From an uncultured Lachnospiraceae bacterium (lineage in GTDB: Bacteria > Bacillota > Clostridia > Lachnospirales > Lachnospiraceae): a stretch of 64,000 nt of DNA. This document shows, piece by piece, positions 52,482 to 61,569 of the stretch. The number at the start of each line of letters is the position of its first letter. The stretch's first letter is position 1. Below the pieces are notes generated by a model that had not been told where the DNA came from, did no database searches, and was given only the letters and a program-made list of their open reading frames with translations. Location of the stretch: contig CAJODN010000001.1 in NCBI GenBank assembly GCA_905233695.1, positions 59,775-123,774 of the forward strand, written 5' to 3'. The position numbers and the translations under genes were made by a program.

Positions 52482-53858
52482 TTAGTTTCCTTTTTTGTCA
52501 GGCTTGTCTTTTGACTTGCTATTAGAATTACCGCCATTCTTACTATCGCTTGAACCATCAGGTTTTGCGGGAGGATTACCGTCCTTCGTGTCAGGAGCAT
52601 TTCCATCAGGGGCACTACCATTAGATTCAGAAACATTTATCTCAATGGCATTACCTGTTGAAGCGGTACCGGCCTTATATGCCACACCGTTTACATACAG
52701 TGTATGTCCATTAAGGTTGATTGAATCGGCATCGCAAGTTAAGCTCGTCACATAAGAATCACCGGTAAGTGTCCACTTTGATCCGTTCTTAAGTTCAACA
52801 TACACATTTCCCTTCTGACCATCCGGGTTAATAGCTCCGTTAAATGTTGAATTATCACTCATATACAGATTGAGAGTTGACACCTCATCTACAAGCATAT
52901 TGCCGTTGATTGCTTGGTTAGTTGCTTTAAGGTTAACCTTACCACCGTTAGAACCGCTTGTTCCCCAACCGGCTGCTGCAGCTCTTAGGAACACGCCGTT
53001 AGCATCGTTATTAACGATGTTGGCACCGGATAATGTTATGTCGCTTGAAGTGTTATTTACGAAGAATATGTCGCCGTTAGCATTGGTAAGGGATCCGCCG
53101 TTCATGGTGAAGCTCGAAAGTCCTTCCGAAGCATCGCCGGACATTGACTGATATATCATTACTGCCTGATAGTAGTCAGATTTATCGCTGTTCTTCGTAT
53201 TGTTATTAGCAACTAATGTAGTATTGTTAAGCGTGGCTGAATTCTTTCCTTCAACGACTACTCCCTGGGAGGCAGTAGATTCTAGTTGTGCGTCATTTAC
53301 GGTTATGTCTGCTGTTGAATAAATGGCAGGGGAACCTGTTCCGCTTGTCTTGAATGTTCCGCCTGTAACATTTACCGTACCACCGCCTCTGTCTGAACGG
53401 ATGGTTGCGGAAGAATTGCCTGTAGTTTCTGCTGTAATATTAGTTGCGTTCATTGTTCCACCACCGGTTGTCATAAGAGCGCCGGAGCAATTTCCGGATG
53501 TCTTGATATTGGAATCGGAAATGTTAACAGTTGTTCCTTCGCCGTAGCTAAATACCGCATTGGCGTGCTTACCATCCGTATTAATTGTCATATTCTTAAG
53601 GTCAAGTGTCGCCTTGTTGGTTGCGAATATAGCAGAGTTCTCGCCATAGAAATCAGCTTCGTCACCATCGCTGTCGCCGGTCTTAGTGACTGTTTTGTCA
53701 GAATAGCTTTCTGTTTTTCCGTCAACCTCGATGACGTGCTTGCCATCGGAATTGTTAGTTAAAGTGTTGCTGTTCCCGGAGTTGCAGCTACATGCCGTTA
53801 CGCTCCCGACAAGACATAGTGCAATTACCGGCATTATTATTTTTCTTTTTAAATTCAT
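52482..53858 (-). CDS. Beta-helix surface lipoprotein
   Basis: A 458-residue lipoprotein. The signal ends with the lipobox VTACS (Cys23). Residues about 70-380 are rich in Asn, Thr, Gly and Ser with repeated short strands such as ATLDLKNMTINTDG, TVNISDSNIKTSG and TMNATNITAETTG, typical of a right-handed parallel beta-helix. The last 45 residues are a Pro/Ser/Asn/Asp/Lys-rich hydrophilic tail. Beta-helices occur in adhesins and polysaccharide-binding or lyase proteins. No catalytic residues could be assigned. AAGGAGG precedes the ATG. A tandem 11-bp repeat upstream suggests control by an OmpR-type regulator. Confidence 0.7.
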   Translation of the reverse strand: MNLKRKIIMPVIALCLVGSVTACSCNSGNSNTLTNNSDGKHVIEVDGKTESYSDKTVTKTGDSDGDEADFYGENSAIFATNKATLDLKNMTINTDGKHANAVFSYGEGTTVNISDSNIKTSGNCSGALMTTGGGTMNATNITAETTGNSSATIRSDRGGGTVNVTGGTFKTSGTGSPAIYSTADITVNDAQLESTASQGVVVEGKNSATLNNTTLVANNNTKNSDKSDYYQAVMIYQSMSGDASEGLSSFTMNGGSLTNANGDIFFVNNTSSDITLSGANIVNNDANGVFLRAAAAGWGTSGSNGGKVNLKATNQAINGNMLVDEVSTLNLYMSDNSTFNGAINPDGQKGNVYVELKNGSKWTLTGDSYVTSLTCDADSINLNGHTLYVNGVAYKAGTASTGNAIEINVSESNGSAPDGNAPDTKDGNPPAKPDGSSDSKNGGNSNSKSKDKPDKKGN

Positions 53859-53934
53859 CGTGTCTCCCCTCCTTGATATTATATTTTTCTGATTGAATAC
53901 CGATTATCGTCGGCTACATTAACAATATAATATA

Positions 53935-53956
53935 TGAACCTTAAATGAAACTTAAA
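53935..53956 (-). promoter_or_regulatory. Tandem 11-bp direct repeat, candidate response-regulator site
   Basis: TGAACCTTAAA and TGAAACTTAAA (plus strand, 53935-53945 and 53946-53956) are adjacent and differ at one base. In the direction of the lipoprotein gene they read TTTAAGTTTCA then TTTAAGGTTCA. Eleven-bp head-to-tail sites are typical of OmpR/PhoB-family activators. They lie about 77 bp upstream of the ATG. Confidence 0.6.
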
Positions 53957-54025
53957 GAACGTATTTATTTCACACTAAAAGGAAGATGTTTGATATAATA
54001 TGATAATACGAAGTATTTTCGAATG

Positions 54026-54041
54026 GGTTCTGAATAGTTAC
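54026..54041. repeat. Repeated 16-nt intergenic motif, copy upstream of deoC
   Basis: GGTTCTGAATAGTTAC is identical to 42216-42231 and ends 22 bp before the deoC start. Confidence 0.75.
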
Positions 54042-54063
54042 ATTATATAGAGGAGATTGTAAT

Positions 54064-54717
54064 ATGGACATTAATAAGATTCTTTCATCCTGTGACCACA
54101 CATTACTTCTTCAGACGGCGACATGGGATGAGATTAGGGAAATATGTGATGATGCAAAAAAATATAACACAGCGTCAGTATGTATACCACCTTGCTACGT
54201 TAGGCAAGCGAAGGAATATGTCGAAGACAGCGTCAAGATTTGCACCGTTATAGGATTTCCAAACGGTAACACAACAACGGCGACGAAAGTCTTCGAGACG
54301 AAGGATGCTATAAGTAACGGCGCCGATGAAATAGATATGGTTATCAATATCGGCATGTTAAAAGCCAAGAACTACGATTACGTATCAGACGAAATTAAGC
54401 GTATTAAAGAAGCGTGCGGAAGTCACATTTTAAAGGTAATAATTGAGACATGTCTTCTCACTGAAGAAGAGAAGATTAAAATGTGTGAAATTGTGTCAAA
54501 GGCAGGAGCCGATTATATTAAGACTTCGACAGGATTCTCAACCGCCGGTGCCACATTTGAAGATGTGGAACTCTTTAGTAAGCATGTTGATCCTTCCGTT
54601 AAGATTAAGGCAGCGGGTGGAATAACTTCATTAGATGATGCCGAGAAGTTTATGGAACTCGGAGCTGTCCGTCTCGGTACAAGCAGAATTGTTAAGATTG
54701 TGAAGAATAATAAGTGA
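54064..54717 (+). CDS. deoC: Deoxyribose-phosphate aldolase
   Basis: Class I aldolase cleaving 2-deoxyribose 5-phosphate to acetaldehyde and glyceraldehyde 3-phosphate in deoxynucleoside breakdown. The 217-residue protein has the Schiff-base Lys153 in YIKTSTGF, Lys182 in VKIKAAGGI and Asp91 in [28 protein letters not shown] is also typical. GAGGAG precedes the ATG. A radical SAM gene follows after 7 bp, then tex after 2 bp, so the three are probably co-transcribed. Confidence 0.95.
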   Translation: MDINKILSSCDHTLLLQTATWDEIREICDDAKKYNTASVCIPPCYVRQAKEYVEDSVKICTVIGFPNGNTTTATKVFETKDAISNGADEIDMVINIGMLKAKNYDYVSDEIKRIKEACGSHILKVIIETCLLTEEEKIKMCEIVSKAGADYIKTSTGFSTAGATFEDVELFSKHVDPSVKIKAAGGITSLDDAEKFMELGAVRLGTSRIVKIVKNNK

Positions 54718-54724
54718 GAAATAC

Positions 54725-55819
54725 ATGAAGGAAGAATTCGATATACAAGAATATATGACGCGCGGAGTTGAGAGAGTTGTGTCTGACGCTGTAAGAGCAA
54801 CACTTAAGAACCCCAAGGAAAGTGTATACATGGCAAGGTTCGCTCTTGCAAGTAAGAGTGCGTCTAAGAAGCGGAAGAAAGCTGAAAGGGAAGGCGAGCA
54901 TATTCCGCCGTTTCTTATCGCAAGTATAACAAGTCAGTGCAATCTACATTGCATAGGCTGTTATTCAAGATGTAATAATGCCACAACGGATGACAACCCC
55001 ATAGAACAACTTAGCGCCGATGATTGGGCAAGGATATTTGACGAAGCGGATGACATGGGAGTAAGCTTTATTCTCCTTGCGGGCGGTGAGCCCATGATGA
55101 GATACGACGTTATTGAAGCTGCATCAAAGAAACCGGATATACTATTCCCCATATTTACAAATGGGACATTTGTTACAGATAAATACTATGAACTTCTTGA
55201 CAAGAGCCGGAACCTCATTCCCATTATAAGCATTGAAGGCGGAAAGGAAATAACCGAAAGAAGGCGCGGAGAGGGTGTGTACGATAAATTGGACACATCT
55301 ATGAGCGAATTCAAGCGGCGTGGATTAATCTTCGGTTCGTCAATAACGGTAACCACCGAGAATATAGAGGAGGTTTTCTCCGAAAGCTTTATAACAGGTC
55401 TTTCCGGGAAAGGGTGTAAGGCAATTATCTATGTTGAATATGTGCCCGTTACGGATGACGCAAAAGAGTTGGCTCCGCAAGATAAAGAGCGAGAGTTTAT
55501 GAAGACAGAAATTCTTCGCCTAAGACAAACTCATCCCGAGATGGTCTTTATATCATTTCCCGGGGATGAAAAAAACTCCGGCGGATGTGTTGCCGCAGGA
55601 AGAGGCTTCTTCCATATTAATTCTCACGGAGGAGCAGAGCCCTGTCCATTCTCTCCTTATTCGGATATAAATGTACGGGATACGTCTCTTCGTGAAGCCA
55701 TGAATTCAAGACTCTTCAGAGAGCTTCGAGACGGCGGATATTTACTTGAGGAACATGCCGGTGGTTGCACACTTTTTAAGCGACGAGATGACGTAGAAAG
55801 GATAATGGCAGGAAAATAA
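54725..55819 (+). CDS. Radical SAM protein with C-terminal SPASM-like cysteines
   Basis: A 364-residue radical SAM enzyme. The cluster motif CNLHCIGC (Cys72, 76, 79) follows a 70-residue basic N-terminal region that may form a DNA- or RNA-binding or membrane-proximal helix. LLAGGEPMM is the usual SAM-binding strand. The C-terminal half has GGCVAAGRGFF, EPCPFSPYSD and HAGGCTLF, resembling an auxiliary-cluster SPASM or twitch domain. The substrate is unknown. The gene sits between deoC and tex with very short gaps. Confidence 0.85.
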   Translation: MKEEFDIQEYMTRGVERVVSDAVRATLKNPKESVYMARFALASKSASKKRKKAEREGEHIPPFLIASITSQCNLHCIGCYSRCNNATTDDNPIEQLSADDWARIFDEADDMGVSFILLAGGEPMMRYDVIEAASKKPDILFPIFTNGTFVTDKYYELLDKSRNLIPIISIEGGKEITERRRGEGVYDKLDTSMSEFKRRGLIFGSSITVTTENIEEVFSESFITGLSGKGCKAIIYVEYVPVTDDAKELAPQDKEREFMKTEILRLRQTHPEMVFISFPGDEKNSGGCVAAGRGFFHINSHGGAEPCPFSPYSDINVRDTSLREAMNSRLFRELRDGGYLLEEHAGGCTLFKRRDDVERIMAGK

Positions 55820-55821
55820 TT

Positions 55822-58008
55822 ATGGATATAATCAAAGTAATTGCAGAAGATATTGATGCTAAAGCATGGCAGGTTGAAGCGGCGGTAAAGCTTATTGATG
55901 AAGGGAATACCGTTCCTTTTATCGCAAGGTACAGAAAAGAAGTCACGGGAAGCCTTGATGATGAGAAGCTTAGACTCCTGTCTGCAAGGCTCACATATCT
56001 TAGGAATCTTGAAGAAAGAAAAGAGGAAGTCATATCTCTTATTGACGAACAGGGCAAGCTTACAGACGAGCTTAAGGCTAAGATTCAAGGTGCTGATAAG
56101 CTTGTTACAGTAGAGGATTTGTACAGACCATATAAGCAGAAAAAGAAGACAAGGGCAGAGGCCGCTAAGAAAAGGGGATTACAACCGCTTGCTGATTATA
56201 TAATGCTACAGCATGCCAAGGAACCAATTGAAAAAGAAGCTGAGAAGTATGTAACCGGCAAGATTGAACCCGCATCAGACAGCAAGGAGGATAAGATTAG
56301 AGCTTCCGAAAAAGAGGTTGTTGATGTAGAAGCAGCAATAGACGGAGCACAGGATATCATTGCGGAACAGATATCTGACAATGCCGAATACAGAGAGTAT
56401 ATAAGGGACATTACTTTCCGAGAGGGAGTTATTGTGTCGAAGGCGAAGGATAAGGAAGCAGAATCTGTATACACCAATTTCTATGATTACAATGAAAATG
56501 TGAGTAGAATCGCGGGGCATAGAATACTGGCAATCAACAGAGGTGAAGCCGAGAAATATCTTACGGTATCAATTGACTCACCGGAAGAAAGAATTACAGG
56601 GTATCTTGAGAATCATATTATAAGACGCGATAACCCCTATGCCACTCCTGTAATAAAAGAAGCAATCCTTGATTCTTATAAGAGACTCATTGCGCCATCC
56701 ATAGAAAGGGAAATCAGAAACGAGCTGACTGAAAAAGCTGAGGACGGGGCAATAGATGTATTCGGCAAAAACTTGAAGCAACTGCTATTGCAGCCACCGG
56801 TATCAGGCCACACTGTTCTAGGCTGGGATCCGGCATTCAGAACAGGCTGTAAGCTTGCTGTGGTTGACCCCACGGGAAAGGTGCTAGATACCAATGTCAT
56901 ATATCCTACGGCACCACACAACAAAGTTGAAGAATCGAAGAAGGTTATTATGAAGCTGATAGAGAAATACGACATAACTCTTATCTCCATAGGAAACGGA
57001 ACGGCTTCAAGAGAATCGGAACAGATTGTGTCGGATTTTCTTAAAGAGAATCCCACATTAAAGGTTCAATACGTAATTACAAACGAAGCCGGTGCAAGTG
57101 TATACTCTGCAAGCAAGCTGGCGTCGGAAGAATTCCCCGAATATGATGTGGGTAAGAGAAGTGCCGCATCTATAGCAAGACGCGTACAAGATCCTCTGTC
57201 AGAACTTGTTAAGATAGAACCGAAATCAATCGGTGTGGGACAATATCAACATGATATGAACCAGAAGAAGTTATCAAGTACTCTTGAAGGAGTAGTAGAA
57301 GATGCTGTTAACTCTGTTGGCGTAGATCTTAATACAGCCTCCTATTCACTCCTCTCATACATATCGGGAGTATCGGGAACACTTGCCAAGAATATAGTTG
57401 CCTACAGAGAAGAAAACGGAAGATTCTACTCAAGACAGGAGCTTAAGAAGGTTAAGAAGTTAGGACCAAAGGCTTTCGAACAATGCGCAGGATTTCTTCG
57501 GATAAATGACGGTAAAGAGCCCCTAGATAAGACGGCTGTTCATCCCGAATCATATTCTTCCGCCAAGAGGCTTCTTAAGAAAATAGATTGCAATATAAGC
57601 GATGAGGAGAAGATAAGAAGCTTTAGAAAAAGTGTCAAGGATACAAAGGCTCTTGCAGAGGAATTGGGTGTGGGAGAGATAACCCTTACCGATATCCTCT
57701 CAGAACTTGAGAAGCCTGCAAGGGATCCGAGAGAAGATTTGCCGAAGCCAATACTTAGATCTGATGTTCTCGAGATGAAGGACTTGACTCCGGGAATGAA
57801 ACTTAAAGGAACTGTCCGAAATGTAATAGATTTCGGAGCCTTCGTAGACATAGGTGTTCACGAGGACGGTCTTGTTCATATATCTAAGATGGCTGACAGG
57901 TACGTTAAGCATCCTCTTGATGTGGTATCAGTTGGCGATGTTATCGAGGTAACAATTCTTGATGTGGATGAGAAGAAGGGAAGGATTTCCCTTTCTATGA
58001 TTGGATAA
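55822..58008 (+). CDS. tex: Tex family S1 RNA-binding transcription accessory protein
   Basis: A 728-residue Tex protein: an N-terminal helical region ([23 protein letters not shown] in pattern), a YqgF-like RNase H fold (about 325-430, [18 protein letters not shown]), helix-hairpin-helix motifs (about 490-560, [16 protein letters not shown]) and a C-terminal S1 domain (about 650-722, [24 protein letters not shown]). Tex binds structured RNA and affects transcription. It overlaps no gene but is only 2 bp after the radical SAM gene. Its length is a little below the 770-780 residues of proteobacterial Tex. Confidence 0.94.
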   Translation: [728 protein letters not shown]

Positions 58009-58012
58009 AAAA

Positions 58013-58039
58013 CGGGCACTTTCCCTCTGGAAAGTGCCG
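58013..58039. terminator. Bidirectional terminator between tex and the CDF gene
   Basis: GGCACTTTCC (58015-58024) and GGAAAGTGCC (58029-58038) form a perfect 10-bp stem over a CTCT loop. The minus strand has a TTTTTT tract, so it is best for the CDF gene. Confidence 0.85.
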
Positions 58040-58055
58040 TGTTGTATTATAATAT

Positions 58056-59210
58056 TTACCGACTCATCCCACTCATATCAACATCCGGGACTATAGAAAT
58101 GGTGTATTCGGGATAAAGCTCCATGACTTCCTTATGCATGATTTCGAGAGCTTCGTTCCTATCAATTTCAAAGCTCACCACGACATCGAATCGCATCGTC
58201 TTCTCTTCCAAGTCCACATAGAATCCGTGGAGCTGAAGAGCGAAATCATGAGACATAACAGCCTTCTGTATTGCATTTCTTATAACCGCAACTTCTTCGT
58301 TAGTCGTATTATACGAGTACACTCCAATCCCTGTCATAATGACACCGGTCTCCTTTAAAATGTTAAGCTGAAGCTTCCTGGTAAGTACATCAACCTCATC
58401 CACCGTCATAACGTCCGGAAGCTCAATATGAACAGAGCCGTAATGCTTATCGGGACCGAAATTATAGAGAATCAAATCGTAGGCGCCTCGCACATTTTCC
58501 TCACGATTAATAACCTCCCTCACCTTGGCACTAAGCTCCGGATCGTTCTTCTCTCCGATAATCTTATCGACTGTCTCCGTCAGTATATCCCATCCGGCCT
58601 TAAGTATAACAGCCGCGATAATAATACCAACGTAAGCCTGAAGATCTAAACCCCAAATAATGTATATTATGGCAGAAGCAAGAACCGACACAGAGAGTAT
58701 CGCATCAAAGAATGCATCCTTTCCGGAAGCCACAAGAGCATCTGACTTAACTTGCTTTCCTTTCCTTTTTACAAATGTGCCGAGGATAAGCTTAACGATA
58801 ACAGCCACACCAATCACTATAAGAGCTGTCATACCGTATTCCGGTGTCTCCGGCTCAATAATCTTCCTTATTGATTCAACAAGAGCTCTTCCACCGGCAT
58901 ACAGAATAATTGCGGCAACTGCAAGAGTGCTTATATATTCTATCCTTCCGTGACCGTAAGGATGATCCTTGTCAGGCTGTTTTGTGCTGAGCTTGGCACC
59001 CACAATCGTAACCACCGAAGAAAGCGCATCGGTAAGGTTGTTAATTGCATCGAGAACCATTGCTATTGAGTTAGACATTAGTCCCACAACTGCTTTAAAG
59101 CCCGCAAGAAGTACATTGGCAATAATACCGATGATACTCGTCTTAACAATTGTCTTCTGCCTGTCGGCCGTAACAGTCATTATGTCTTGATAATTATTCT
59201 CATTACTCAT
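58056..59210 (-). CDS. Cation diffusion facilitator transporter
   Basis: A 384-residue CDF antiporter with six membrane helices in the first 220 residues and a C-terminal cytoplasmic metal-binding domain. SNSIAMVLDAINNLTDALSSVV holds the Asn/Asp metal site of helix 2, HPYGHGRIEYIS is the CDF signature, and SGKDAFFDAI lies in helix 5. The NxxxD arrangement differs from the HxxxD of zinc-selective members, so Mn, Fe or broader specificity is possible. It follows a small membrane protein gene by 19 bp. Confidence 0.92.
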   Translation of the reverse strand: MSNENNYQDIMTVTADRQKTIVKTSIIGIIANVLLAGFKAVVGLMSNSIAMVLDAINNLTDALSSVVTIVGAKLSTKQPDKDHPYGHGRIEYISTLAVAAIILYAGGRALVESIRKIIEPETPEYGMTALIVIGVAVIVKLILGTFVKRKGKQVKSDALVASGKDAFFDAILSVSVLASAIIYIIWGLDLQAYVGIIIAAVILKAGWDILTETVDKIIGEKNDPELSAKVREVINREENVRGAYDLILYNFGPDKHYGSVHIELPDVMTVDEVDVLTRKLQLNILKETGVIMTGIGVYSYNTTNEEVAVIRNAIQKAVMSHDFALQLHGFYVDLEEKTMRFDVVVSFEIDRNEALEIMHKEVMELYPEYTISIVPDVDMSGMSR

Positions 59211-59229
59211 ATATCTAATACCCCGTTTC

Positions 59230-59460
59230 CTATATCATAAAATATAACACACAAACCATCAAGCAAAGAAGTAATACAAAAAGCGCGTTGGTAATGTGGT
59301 TTTTCTTTTGACTGTTAATGTTAGCAGCAAATTCTCTGATAAGCGCATTGGTGTAGAAATACCACTTGGTCTTACTTCCTAATCCGTCTGCGTCGAGCCC
59401 AAGACCATGGGCGATATTACCGCTCCTGAACACATGATAGCTTGTATCTTTCTTGCTCAT
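59230..59460 (-). CDS. Small tail-anchored membrane protein
   Basis: A 76-residue protein. Residues about 1-52 are polar (RSGNIAHGLGLDADGLG, KTKWYFYTNALIREF), and residues about 56-76 form one hydrophobic helix at the C-terminus, so it is probably tail-anchored with the N-terminus inside. I do not know its function. A consensus promoter lies 7 bp upstream and there is no ribosome site, so a leaderless transcript is predicted. The CDF gene follows in the same direction. Confidence 0.6.
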   Translation of the reverse strand: MSKKDTSYHVFRSGNIAHGLGLDADGLGSKTKWYFYTNALIREFAANINSQKKNHITNALFVLLLCLMVCVLYFMI

Positions 59461-59467
59461 GGAAAAT

Positions 59468-59497
59468 ATTATATTACTTTATCACTTAGTATTGCAA
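59468..59497 (-). promoter_or_regulatory. Promoter giving a probable leaderless mRNA for the small protein and CDF gene
   Basis: On the minus strand TTGCAA (59497-59492) and TATAAT (59473-59468) are 18 bp apart. Only 7 bp separate the -10 box from the ATG at 59460. Confidence 0.7.
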
Positions 59498-59599
59498 GAT
59501 TATTGCGAGCAAGTACTATTCATTGTTTCTTTTTCCTCCATTTCTCTCTCTTCTTTTAACTCTATAACAGTATTCTAGCGCAACAAAAATGCAATGTCA

Positions 59600-59645
59600 T
59601 TCAACGTAGCGTTGAAAAACTCCCGAGACTATAATCTCGAGAGTT
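59600..59645 (-). terminator. Double hairpin terminator after the TIGR01212-type gene
   Basis: On the minus strand a stem with core CGAGA/TCTCG flanked by ACTC and GAGT is followed by TTTTTC. Next to it TTCAACG-TAG-CGTTGAA (59600-59616) forms a second short hairpin. Confidence 0.78.
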
Positions 59646-59658
59646 TATCTTTGCTATC

Positions 59659-60630
59659 CTACTCCACGTAATACAACTTACTTAACTCATTAATCACAAG
59701 CTTCTTGTTGGCAGACCATTTTGGTGAAACAAGAAGCTTTTTGTCGCCGTCGCCGGTCATTCTGTGGATAACCACATCTCTCGGAAGAACCGAAAGTGAT
59801 TTGTGGACTATATCAACATATTCTTCGAGAGATAATGTTTCGAAGAGTCCCTTATTATAATCTTTTTCCAAATCGGTTCCCTTTAATACATGAAGAAGCT
59901 GAAGTTTTATTCCGTGAGTAATATTATTGTATTTCTCAGACATTTTCCCGACATAATCAAGAGTCTCGAGCATCATATCGACGCTTTCAGTCGGGAGACC
60001 GAGGATAACGTGTGTGATTACGTCAATACCACACTCGCTTAGCCTACGCATTGCTTCGTCGTATATATCTAATGAATACCCTCTTCTGATATATTCCGCC
60101 GAAGACTCGTGGATAGTCTGAAGCCCCAATTCAACCCATACATGATGTGTCCGATTAATGGTACATATCACATCGAGGATTTCGTCGCTAAGGCAGTCCG
60201 GTCTTGTGGCAATAGACAGTCCCACAATGTCGGGATGGTTAACGGCTTCGAGATACTTTTCCTGTAACGTTTCCACATCTCCATATGAGTTTGAAAATGC
60301 TTGGAGATAGGCGATGTACTTGTTACTTGATGCACTATGTGAATTGCCTTCGGGGTCGTCGCGGTGATTAGTCTTTGAAGAACTTGGCATCTTTGCTTCT
60401 ACAAGTCTTATTGCATCATTTATCTGTTCCGTAACAGATTTGTCACTATCACCGGCAAATTCTCCGGAGCCTCCCGCACTGCAAAATATACACCCGCCTG
60501 TTCCGAGAGTCCCGTCTCTGTTAGGACATGTGCAACCTATATCAAGGCTAACCTTATATACTTTACTGCCGAATAATTTTCGGTAGTAACTGTTTGCTGT
60601 TGTAATGGGAATACGTTTTTCTTCATTCAT
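59659..60630 (-). CDS. Radical SAM protein, YhcC/TIGR01212-like
   Basis: A 323-residue radical SAM enzyme. The family pattern KVSLDIGCTCPNRDGTLGTGG with the following CIFC (cysteines near 33-35, 47 and 50) is clear. So are SIATRPDCLSDEI, HHVWVELGLQTIHES and HVILGLPTES. Its exact reaction is unknown to me; related proteins have been linked to tRNA or methyl-transfer chemistry. A perfect TATAAT lies 8 bp before the ATG and no ribosome site is present. A 17-bp palindrome covers the start codon. Confidence 0.88.
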   Translation of the reverse strand: MNEEKRIPITTANSYYRKLFGSKVYKVSLDIGCTCPNRDGTLGTGGCIFCSAGGSGEFAGDSDKSVTEQINDAIRLVEAKMPSSSKTNHRDDPEGNSHSASSNKYIAYLQAFSNSYGDVETLQEKYLEAVNHPDIVGLSIATRPDCLSDEILDVICTINRTHHVWVELGLQTIHESSAEYIRRGYSLDIYDEAMRRLSECGIDVITHVILGLPTESVDMMLETLDYVGKMSEKYNNITHGIKLQLLHVLKGTDLEKDYNKGLFETLSLEEYVDIVHKSLSVLPRDVVIHRMTGDGDKKLLVSPKWSANKKLVINELSKLYYVE

Positions 60631-60638
60631 AATGAAGA

Positions 60639-60681
60639 ATTATATCATAATGTTCACACTATTTGTTCGCTATGTGATAAT
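60639..60681. promoter_or_regulatory. Overlapping divergent promoters with near-zero leaders
   Basis: Leftward: TATAAT at 60644-60639, 8 bp from the ATG at 60630. Rightward: TTCACA (60653-60658), 17 bp, GATAAT (60676-60681), 9 bp from the ATG at 60691. Neither gene has a recognisable ribosome site. Confidence 0.6.
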
Positions 60682-60690
60682 ATATGAGTT

Positions 60691-61530
60691 ATGAAGATAG
60701 TTAATTTGATTGAAGACACAAAAGGAAGACTCGGCTGTACCTATGCACATGGTTTGTCTTTTTATGTAGAGACGCAGAATCATAAACTCCTTGTAGACCT
60801 CGGACCATCAGAAGAAACACTTAAGAACGCAGAAAAACTCGGGATTGATTTGACAGAGGTTGATATAGTGATTCTGAGTCACGGTCACTACGATCATTCC
60901 GGTGGGATAATGGCATTTTCAAGAATCAATTCGCATGCGCCCATTTATATGCAGGCGTCGGCATCATTTGATTACTTTGCTGATGATGGTAAGGAAAAAG
61001 GAGATAAACGATTTCGATATATTGGTATCGACAAAAAGATTGTCTCTTTGCCGCAAGTTAAGGCGATTACCGGGGACCACATAATCGACGATGAACTGGA
61101 GCTTTTTATGGTGAGGAAAAAGCCTCATGAGTTGCCCTTTACCAACAACAGAATTCTTGTAAAAGAAAACGGAAAATACAAGAGGGATGACTTTAGTCAT
61201 GAAGAGTATCTTATGATAAGAGATGAGGGAAAATGTGTCCTTATGTCCGGATGTGCTCATAATGGTATCCCTAATATCCTAGATACTTACAAGGAGAAAT
61301 ATGGCTCCTTCCCGGATGAAGTTATTAGCGGATTCCATCTTATGAAAAAGAGAGGATACACGGAGGAAGAGTCTAGTATAGTGGAAGACATTGGCAGGGA
61401 ACTTAAGAAATATCCTACCACATTCTACACATGCCACTGTACCGGCGAAGTGGCATACGAGATTATGAAGCGTACTATGGGAGATAAGATACAATATGTC
61501 CATTCCGGAGAAGAGATTATTCTCCGGTAG
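60691..61530 (+). CDS. MBL-fold metallo-hydrolase
   Basis: A 279-residue metallo-beta-lactamase-fold protein with the metal motif SHGHYDHSGG (His64, His66, Asp68, His69), further ligands in MSGCAHNG and a C-terminal HCTGEVAYEIMKR. The arrangement resembles the archaeal dihydropteroate-synthase-like MBL group (beta-ribofuranosylaminobenzene phosphate synthase relatives). The substrate is unknown. It faces the radical SAM gene head to head and may share regulation with it. Confidence 0.85.
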   Translation: MKIVNLIEDTKGRLGCTYAHGLSFYVETQNHKLLVDLGPSEETLKNAEKLGIDLTEVDIVILSHGHYDHSGGIMAFSRINSHAPIYMQASASFDYFADDGKEKGDKRFRYIGIDKKIVSLPQVKAITGDHIIDDELELFMVRKKPHELPFTNNRILVKENGKYKRDDFSHEEYLMIRDEGKCVLMSGCAHNGIPNILDTYKEKYGSFPDEVISGFHLMKKRGYTEEESSIVEDIGRELKKYPTTFYTCHCTGEVAYEIMKRTMGDKIQYVHSGEEIILR

Positions 61531-61569
61531 TAGGTGTACGGACACAGCGATAGATAGGAACTTAGTAAA

